NCBI GenBank assembly: GCA_012519695.1
Contig: JAAYPT010000020.1
Span: 1 to 37,897 of the forward strand
Length of the DNA: 37,897 nucleotides
From: Clostridiales bacterium
Lineage (GTDB): Bacteria > Bacillota > Clostridia > Lachnospirales > Lachnospiraceae
Direction of reading: 5' to 3'
The position numbers and the translations under genes were made by a program. This document shows positions 32,893 through 37,897 of this stretch, in pieces. Position 1 is the first letter of the stretch; the number at the start of each line of letters is the position of its first letter. The notes under the pieces were generated by a model. It was not told the DNA's origin. It ran no database searches and saw only the letters and a list, made by a program, of their open reading frames with translations.

Positions 32893-33605
32893 GAATATTA
32901 GGATTGGACAGTTCTGGATTAGTAGCAAGTGTTGCGCTGGTTGAGGACGATAATATGTTAGCGGAATATACAGTAAATTATAAAAAGACACATTCCCAGA
33001 CATTACTGCCTATGTTAGATGAATTAGCAAAAATGATAGAGTTGGACTTAAATACCATAGATGCCATAGCAATTTCCGGCGGTCCGGGCTCCTTTACCGG
33101 ACTTCGTATCGGTTCAGCAACAGCCAAAGGACTAGGACTTGCTTTGAAAAAGCCATTAATCCAGATACCTACCGTAGATGGGCTGGCATATAATCTGTAT
33201 GGATGCAAGGATATGGTGTGTCCGTTAATGGATGCAAGAAGAAATCAGACTTATACAGGCTTGTATCGCTTTGATGCAGAAGGCATGCATGTGCTAGAGC
33301 CACAGTGCGCAGTGGGAATTAATGAGATTCTTGCAAAAATAAATGATTTGGGACAAGCCGTAGTGTTTTTAGGAGATGGTGTACCTGTATTTCGTGACTA
33401 TATCAAGGAAAACTGCAAGGTACCGTATTCCTTTGCACCGGCGCATATGAACAAACAGCGGGCGGGTGCAGTAGCAGCCCTGGGAGAAAAATATTATCAA
33501 GAAGGCAAAGTGCAGACGGCAGAAGAACACAGACCGGATTATTTAAGGCTTTCACAGGCAGAACGAGAACGTATGGAGAAAGAAAAAGCCAATGGACAAG
33601 CCTAG
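32889..33605 (+). CDS. tsaB: tRNA t6A biosynthesis protein TsaB
   Basis: A 238-residue ASKHA-fold protein that scaffolds TsaD and TsaE. Landmarks are LGLDSSGLVASVAL at the start, THSQTLLPMLDEL and the strongly conserved ISGGPGSFTGLRIG (about 62-75). It overlaps tsaE by four bases and rimI by 14 bases, so the three are translated together. Confidence 0.95.
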   Translation: MRILGLDSSGLVASVALVEDDNMLAEYTVNYKKTHSQTLLPMLDELAKMIELDLNTIDAIAISGGPGSFTGLRIGSATAKGLGLALKKPLIQIPTVDGLAYNLYGCKDMVCPLMDARRNQTYTGLYRFDAEGMHVLEPQCAVGINEILAKINDLGQAVVFLGDGVPVFRDYIKENCKVPYSFAPAHMNKQRAGAVAALGEKYYQEGKVQTAEEHRPDYLRLSQAERERMEKEKANGQA

Positions 33606-34053
33606 TGTTATAGTGACAAAAATGCAAAAAAATGACATAGGGCAAGTAGCTGAAATCGAATCACAGGTATTTTCGATGCCATGGTCAAAACAAGGCTTCC
33701 TGGATGCATTAAACCAGGATACCATATTTGTAGTAGCAAAGCACCAACAAAAGGTATTAGGATATTGCGGAATGTACTGTTCCTTTGAAGAAGGCGAGAT
33801 TACCAATGTTGCAGTCAGTCCACAAGTACAGAAGCAAGGGATTGGGAAAAAGATAATTTCAGGTTTACTGGAGTTGGCAAAAGAAAAGAAAATTACTCGT
33901 ATCGTATTAGAAGTGAGAGTATCCAACGCGCCAGCCATTCAATTGTATGAGAAATTCGGATTTCAAAGTGTGGGGGTTCGAAAAGGATTTTATGAAAAAC
34001 CGCGAGAAGATGCTAGGATTATGGTACTGGAACAGATTTCCTCTTTTCAATAA
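33592..34053 (+). CDS. rimI: Ribosomal-protein-alanine N-acetyltransferase (GNAT)
   Basis: A 153-residue GNAT acetyltransferase; RimI acetylates the N-terminal alanine of ribosomal protein S18. The acetyl-CoA loop is visible in VAVSPQVQKQGIGKKI (about 66-81), followed by LEVRVSNAPAIQLYEKFGF, a segment typical of RimI. The ATG is inside the tsaB end. Its placement next to tsaB is common in Firmicutes. Confidence 0.93.
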   Translation: MDKPSVIVTKMQKNDIGQVAEIESQVFSMPWSKQGFLDALNQDTIFVVAKHQQKVLGYCGMYCSFEEGEITNVAVSPQVQKQGIGKKIISGLLELAKEKKITRIVLEVRVSNAPAIQLYEKFGFQSVGVRKGFYEKPREDARIMVLEQISSFQ

Positions 34054-34073
34054 GACGCTGTACCACCTATAAT
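34045..34073 (+). promoter_or_regulatory. Possible promoter before the small zinc-site protein
   Basis: A consensus TATAAT (34068-34073) with a weak TTTCAA 17 bases upstream (34045-34050), at the end of rimI. Confidence 0.5.
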
Positions 34074-34097
34074 AGAAATCGATTAGGAGGATAACAG

Positions 34098-34325
34098 ATG
34101 AGAACGGAAAACGGAGAGATCAGATGCAACTGCTGTAAGAAAAAAATACAGAAAAGTGGAGAAATTTCAACAGAGGAATTTTTTCATGTAGAAAAAGTGT
34201 GGGGATATTTTTCAAAGAAAGATGGAGAAAAGCAGGAGTTTGATATTTGCGAGGAATGTTATGATAAGTGGACATCTTCTTTTAAAATTCCTGTGCGAAA
34301 ACAAGAAGTGACAGAATTCATTTGA
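34098..34325 (+). CDS. Small protein with two cysteine pairs (putative zinc binding)
   Basis: A 75-residue protein that I do not recognise as a named family. It has CNCC near residue 10 and CEEC near 52, enough for one zinc site, with WGYFSKKDGE between. The start is well supported by GGAGGATAA before the ATG. Its stop lies 11 bases before the RNase Z start. Such small ribbons often act as adaptors; a role in tRNA handling is only suggested by location. Confidence 0.75.
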   Translation: MRTENGEIRCNCCKKKIQKSGEISTEEFFHVEKVWGYFSKKDGEKQEFDICEECYDKWTSSFKIPVRKQEVTEFI

Positions 34326-34336
34326 AAGGAAATATT

Positions 34337-35242
34337 ATGCTAGATGTATGTTTATTAGGAACAGCTGGAATGATGCCCCTTCCATATCGATGGCTTACGT
34401 CATTAATGACAAGGTATAATGGAAGTAGTTTACTTATTGATTGTGGAGAGGGCACACAAATTGCTATAAAAGAAAAAGGATGGAGTACAAAGCCGATTGA
34501 TGTGATGTGTTTTACCCATTATCACGCAGACCATATCAGCGGGCTGCCGGGACTTTTACTTAGTATGGGAAATGCAGACAGAACAGAACCATTGACCATG
34601 ATAGGACCAAGGGGATTGGAAAAAGTAGTAAATTCCCTTCGTGTGATAGCACCGGATTTACCATTTCAGCTGGAGTTTATTGAATTGACAGAACCATTAG
34701 AAAAAATGGAAATAAAGGGATATCATATTACAGCATTCAAGGTAAATCATAAAATCACCTGCTATGGATATACCGTAGAAATACCAAGAGCCGGACAATT
34801 TCAGCTGGAAAAGGCACAAGAACTGGGGATTCCGAGAAATTATTGGAGTAAACTGCAAAAAGGTGCTACGATAGAATTAGAAGGAAAAACCTATACACCG
34901 GATATGGTATTAGGCGAGCCGAGAAAAGGAATCAAAGTAACCTACTGTACCGATACAAGACCAACACCGGCTATTACGGAACAAGCAAAAAATGCCGATT
35001 TATTAATTATAGAAGGCATGTATGCGGAAAAAGAAAAGTTGGCAAAAGCAAAGCAATATAAGCACATGACCTTTTATGAGGCAGCACAAATTGCAAAAGA
35101 TGCAGAAGTATCCGAGATGTGGTTAACACATTTCAGTCCATCTTTGGTAAGGGCAGAAGAATATATGGGCGAGGTGCGAAAAATCTATCCCAATGCTCAC
35201 CTTGGAAAAGATGGAAAAACAGTAGAACTAGATTTCCAGTAG
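34337..35242 (+). CDS. rnz: Ribonuclease Z (metallo-beta-lactamase fold)
   Basis: A 301-residue MBL-fold nuclease expected to trim the 3' ends of tRNA precursors. Metal ligands are present in FTHYHADHISGLPGLL (about 63-78), the later NH of KVNHK (about 142), the Asp of YCTDTRP (about 210) and the His of WLTHFS (about 266). The PGKF-like substrate segment reads RAGQFQLEKAQELGIP. The usual HEAT tetrad of RNase Z is replaced by IEGMY, keeping only the Glu. The ATG at 34337 has AAAGGAAAT upstream; an upstream TTG at 34322 would add five residues. Confidence 0.88.
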   Translation: MLDVCLLGTAGMMPLPYRWLTSLMTRYNGSSLLIDCGEGTQIAIKEKGWSTKPIDVMCFTHYHADHISGLPGLLLSMGNADRTEPLTMIGPRGLEKVVNSLRVIAPDLPFQLEFIELTEPLEKMEIKGYHITAFKVNHKITCYGYTVEIPRAGQFQLEKAQELGIPRNYWSKLQKGATIELEGKTYTPDMVLGEPRKGIKVTYCTDTRPTPAITEQAKNADLLIIEGMYAEKEKLAKAKQYKHMTFYEAAQIAKDAEVSEMWLTHFSPSLVRAEEYMGEVRKIYPNAHLGKDGKTVELDFQ

Positions 35243-35269
35243 AAAACAAAGGATGAAGGAGGGGATTCT

Positions 35270-35815
35270 ATGAAAAAGAATCTGCGTACAATTATTATTG
35301 TGGTATTATGTGCAGGGTTATGTATTGGATATTATTATTATTTATCCAATCGTGACAAAGGGAAAGAGACAAATCTTACAGAGGTAGAACAGGTAATTAC
35401 AAAAGATTTGGATAAGTCCTATCCAAAAACAGCAAGAGAAGTAGTAAAATTTTACAATCGAATCTTGAAGTGTTATTACAACGAAGAACACACCGAGAAG
35501 GAATTAGAGCAACTGACAGAGCAGGCAAGAAAATTAATGGATCAAGAACTTCAGGAAAAAAATCCGGAAGATACTTATCTCACAGCAGTAAAGGCAGACA
35601 TAAAGTCTTATGCAGATGAAGATAAAACCATTACTAGTTATACAATAGACAGCACTAACGAAGTAACATATAAGACAGTAAACGGGCAGGAGTGCGCCTA
35701 TGTAGGTGTGTCTTATTTTGTTCAAGAAAAAAAAGGTGCCAATAAAGCGAGCCAGACCTATGTGCTCCGCAAGGATGCAAATGGAAACTGGAAAATTTTG
35801 GGATTTTACCAATAA
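35270..35815 (+). CDS. Membrane-anchored protein of unknown function (DUF6715-like)
   Basis: A 181-residue protein with one N-terminal helix (about 6-26, ending in a Tyr-rich YYYYL), and an extracytoplasmic part with a helical first half (about 40-110) and a beta-rich second half ending NGNWKILGFY, similar to small proteins of unknown function in this family of bacteria. I cannot give a function; the DUF6715 label is from memory and unverified. GGAGGGG precedes the ATG. It lies between rnz and tsaD in the same transcription direction, with gaps of about 30 bases. Confidence 0.75.
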   Translation: MKKNLRTIIIVVLCAGLCIGYYYYLSNRDKGKETNLTEVEQVITKDLDKSYPKTAREVVKFYNRILKCYYNEEHTEKELEQLTEQARKLMDQELQEKNPEDTYLTAVKADIKSYADEDKTITSYTIDSTNEVTYKTVNGQECAYVGVSYFVQEKKGANKASQTYVLRKDANGNWKILGFYQ

Positions 35816-35846
35816 GTAATAAAGAAGTTATAGGAAGGAAAGAAAT

Positions 35847-36878
35847 ATGACAAGCAGTAAACAGGATGTAGTAATACTGGCAATCGAAAGCTCATGCGAC
35901 GAAACAGCAGCGGCAGTAGTGCGTAATGGAAGAGAAGTGTTGTCAAATGTAATCTCATCTCAAATTGCATTACATACGTTGTATGGAGGCGTAGTGCCGG
36001 AAATTGCATCCAGAAAGCATATAGAAAAAATAAATCAGGTAATCGAAGAAGCACTAAAAGAAGCAGATATGACATTAGAAGAAATGGATGCCATAGCAGT
36101 TACCTATGGACCAGGATTGGTAGGCGCACTTTTAGTTGGAGTAGCAGAAGCAAAGGCGATTGCATATGCGGCAAAAAAGCCTTTAATTGGTGTGCACCAT
36201 ATTGAAGGTCATATCAGTGCCAATTATATCGAAAATAAAGAACTAGAACCTCCATTTTTATGCCTTGTAGTATCAGGAGGACATACGCATCTTGTAAAAG
36301 TTGCAGATTATGGAAAATACGAGATATTAGGAAGAACCAGAGATGATGCAGCAGGCGAAGCCTTTGATAAAGTAGCCCGTGCAATCGGATTGGGGTATCC
36401 GGGAGGACCAAAAATTGAAAAGGTATCCAAAGAAGGCAATCCGGAGGCAATTGCATTCCCAAGAGCGAAAGTAGCAGAAGATCCGTATGATTTTAGTTTC
36501 AGCGGTGTAAAATCCGCAGTTTTGAATTACATAAATGGATGTAAAATGAAAAATATTCCCATTGTACAGGCAGATATAGCAGCATCTTTCCAAAAAGCAG
36601 TGACAGATGTGTTAATTGACCATGCAATGATGGCAGTAGATGAATTTGGAATAAAGAAATTTGCTATTGCAGGAGGGGTTGCCTCCAATGGAACCTTGCG
36701 TAATGGAATGAAAGAAGCCTGTCAGAAAAAGGGAGTGGAGTTTTATCATCCATCACCTATTTTCTGTACTGATAACGCAGCTATGATAGGTGCAGCAGCC
36801 TATTATGAATATATAGCGGGAAAAAGAGATGGTTGGGACTTAAATGCAGTTCCTAACTTAAAATTAGGAGAACGATAG
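35847..36878 (+). CDS. tsaD: tRNA t6A transferase TsaD
   Basis: A 343-residue enzyme that transfers threonylcarbamoyl from the TsaC-type adenylate to A37 of tRNA. Motifs are [15 protein letters not shown] at the start, the metal-binding HxxxH in HHIEGH (about 117-122), [28 protein letters not shown] in outline, and [22 protein letters not shown] precedes the ATG. Its partners tsaE and tsaB are 3 kb upstream. ispD follows after eight bases. Confidence 0.96.
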   Translation: MTSSKQDVVILAIESSCDETAAAVVRNGREVLSNVISSQIALHTLYGGVVPEIASRKHIEKINQVIEEALKEADMTLEEMDAIAVTYGPGLVGALLVGVAEAKAIAYAAKKPLIGVHHIEGHISANYIENKELEPPFLCLVVSGGHTHLVKVADYGKYEILGRTRDDAAGEAFDKVARAIGLGYPGGPKIEKVSKEGNPEAIAFPRAKVAEDPYDFSFSGVKSAVLNYINGCKMKNIPIVQADIAASFQKAVTDVLIDHAMMAVDEFGIKKFAIAGGVASNGTLRNGMKEACQKKGVEFYHPSPIFCTDNAAMIGAAAYYEYIAGKRDGWDLNAVPNLKLGER

Positions 36879-36886
36879 GAGGCAGT

Positions 36887-37612
36887 ATGGCAAAGCCAAA
36901 ATACGCAGCCATAGTTCTTTCTGCCGGAAGAGGAAAACGTATGAACAGCACCGTGCCAAAGCAATACTTATTGCTAAATGGAAAACCGGTGCTGTATTAT
37001 TCTCTTTTAGCATTTGAAAAGAGTATGGTAGATGAGATAATACTGGTAACAGGAAAAGAAGAAGTTTCTTATTGCCAAAAAGAAATTATTGAAAAATACA
37101 ATATAAAAAAAGTGAAGGCGATAGTATCAGGAGGAAAAGAACGCTATCACTCTGTTTTTTGCGGATTACAAGCCTTGGAAAAAGAAGAAAGTACTGCACA
37201 ATACGTTATGATTCATGATGGCGCAAGACCGTTTATTGATGATGCAATCATAGAAAGGTGCGCCCAAGGAGTGGAAAAGTATAAAGCTTGTGTAGCGGGA
37301 ATGCCTGTAAAAGATACGATAAAAATAGCAGATGAAGATTTATTTGCCGTTCAAACTCCAAACAGAAGCAATGTATGGATGGTGCAGACCCCACAAACAT
37401 TTGAAAGAACAATGATATGGGATGCATATAAAACGATTATTGCAGAAGAACAGTCAGGAAAAACAATTTCTGTAACAGACGATGCTATGGTAGTAGAAAA
37501 AATGACAGATTACAAAGTAAAAATGATTTTAGGGTCGTATGAAAATATCAAGATAACTACTCCGGAAGATTTACAGATTGCGCAGTTATTCTGCGATAAA
37601 AGGCAGTATTAA
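36887..37612 (+). CDS. ispD: 2-C-methyl-D-erythritol 4-phosphate cytidylyltransferase
   Basis: A 241-residue nucleotidyltransferase of the non-mevalonate isoprenoid pathway, activating MEP with CTP. The signature loop is LSAGRGKRMNSTVPKQYL (about 11-28), with GGKERYHSVFCGL, HDGARPF and QTPQTFE following, and DDAMVVE near 205. The neighbouring TarI family is similar, but no teichoic-acid partner gene is adjacent, so IspD is preferred. AGGAGG precedes the ATG. No terminator is visible before the tRNA promoter. Confidence 0.9.
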   Translation: MAKPKYAAIVLSAGRGKRMNSTVPKQYLLLNGKPVLYYSLLAFEKSMVDEIILVTGKEEVSYCQKEIIEKYNIKKVKAIVSGGKERYHSVFCGLQALEKEESTAQYVMIHDGARPFIDDAIIERCAQGVEKYKACVAGMPVKDTIKIADEDLFAVQTPNRSNVWMVQTPQTFERTMIWDAYKTIIAEEQSGKTISVTDDAMVVEKMTDYKVKMILGSYENIKITTPEDLQIAQLFCDKRQY

Positions 37613-37676
37613 TCGTGCTGTATTTAGTAGTGCATTTATAAAAAAGAAAAAAAGTAGAAAAAATTCAAAAATTCTA

Positions 37677-37705
37677 TTGACAGTTACGAATTATTTTGTT
37701 AGAAT
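37677..37705 (+). promoter_or_regulatory. Consensus promoter for tRNA-Ser
   Basis: TTGACA (37677-37682), a 17-base spacer and TAGAAT (37700-37705), 31 bases before the tRNA. Confidence 0.92.
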
Positions 37706-37736
37706 CATATCTGCGCTGTAAAAAGCGGGACAATCC

Positions 37737-37822
37737 GGAGAGGTGTCCGAGTGGTTTAAGGAGCTGGTCTTGAAAACCAGTGATTCCGAAAGGGACCGTG
37801 GGTTCGAATCCCACCTTCTCCG
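37737..37822 (+). tRNA. tRNA-Ser (anticodon UGA)
   Basis: An 86-nt class II tRNA. The acceptor GGAGAGG pairs with CTTCTCC (one G-T), discriminator G. The anticodon stem CTGGT/ACCAG holds TGA at 37771-37773. A long variable arm (GATTCCGAAAGGGACC region) and a T-loop GGTTCGAATCC are present, as expected for serine. CCA is not encoded. The 75 bases after it show no recognisable gene. Confidence 0.97.
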
Positions 37823-37897
37823 TTTAAAGAACCATTTCCGCAAGCGCAAATAGTGATGCGAATCACGAAAGAGATTGAATATTAGTTATAGATATTC

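Overview
The window looks like a chromosomal segment of a Bacillota/Clostridia bacterium, most likely a member of the Lachnospiraceae. The reasons are AT-rich coding DNA, strong AGGAGG-type ribosome binding sites, sigma-A promoters with 17-bp spacers, FMN riboswitches with Gram-positive style terminators, an LCP cell-wall ligase, and B. subtilis-like YdjGHI and ribDE(BA)H gene sets. The family-level assignment is an inference. No phage, IS element, transposase or CRISPR array was seen. Almost all genes are on the + strand; the single clear exception is a small DUF2752 membrane protein at 24242-24682.

Layout. (1) 1-8165: a surface-polysaccharide and cell-wall block. It holds the 3' end of a WecE-type sugar aminotransferase, a GtrB/DPM-like polyprenyl-phosphate glycosyltransferase, an undecaprenyl-phosphate sugar phosphotransferase, two GT2 glycosyltransferases, an LCP ligase, glmS and a GtrA flippase-like protein. 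(2) 8166-12560: an HtrA-type membrane protease with a possible response-regulator site upstream, an unusual carbamate kinase, a 378-nt highly structured intergenic region, and pyruvate kinase. (3) 12594-15831: a polytopic membrane protein, a lipoprotein amidase with an SH3 domain, and an AlkD-like DNA repair protein. (4) 15837-21112: prfB with its programmed +1 frameshift, followed by a four-gene run (Tim44-like zinc-ribbon protein, SPFH protein with three zinc ribbons, YdjG-like and YdjH/TPM-like proteins) that resembles the B. subtilis ydjFGHI membrane-stress operon without its PspA gene. (5) 21133-24243: aspartate-family amino acid metabolism (ACT protein PheB, homoserine dehydrogenase, aspartokinase). 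(6) 24242-27130: the DUF2752 protein and tex, transcribed from clear divergent promoters. (7) 27131-31867: riboflavin uptake and synthesis, ribU and ribD-ribE-ribBA-ribH, each headed by its own FMN riboswitch and terminator. (8) 31892-37822: a YcxB-like protein, the t6A tRNA-modification genes tsaE, tsaB and tsaD, rimI, a small zinc-site protein, RNase Z, an unknown membrane-anchored protein, ispD, and tRNA-Ser(UGA).

The part least explained by known families is the untranslated region before pyk (10797-11126). A 128-nt segment (10893-11020) folds on paper into a closing stem enclosing three hairpins, its left end falls at the predicted start point of a good promoter, and further nested hairpins run up to the pyk ribosome binding site. 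It could be a structured RNA or leader, or a MITE-like dispersed repeat; the sequence alone cannot decide. The second notable locus is the SPFH/zinc-ribbon/TPM operon translationally coupled to prfB. Every promoter, terminator and fold reported here was found by reading the sequence by eye; no folding energies or database searches were run.
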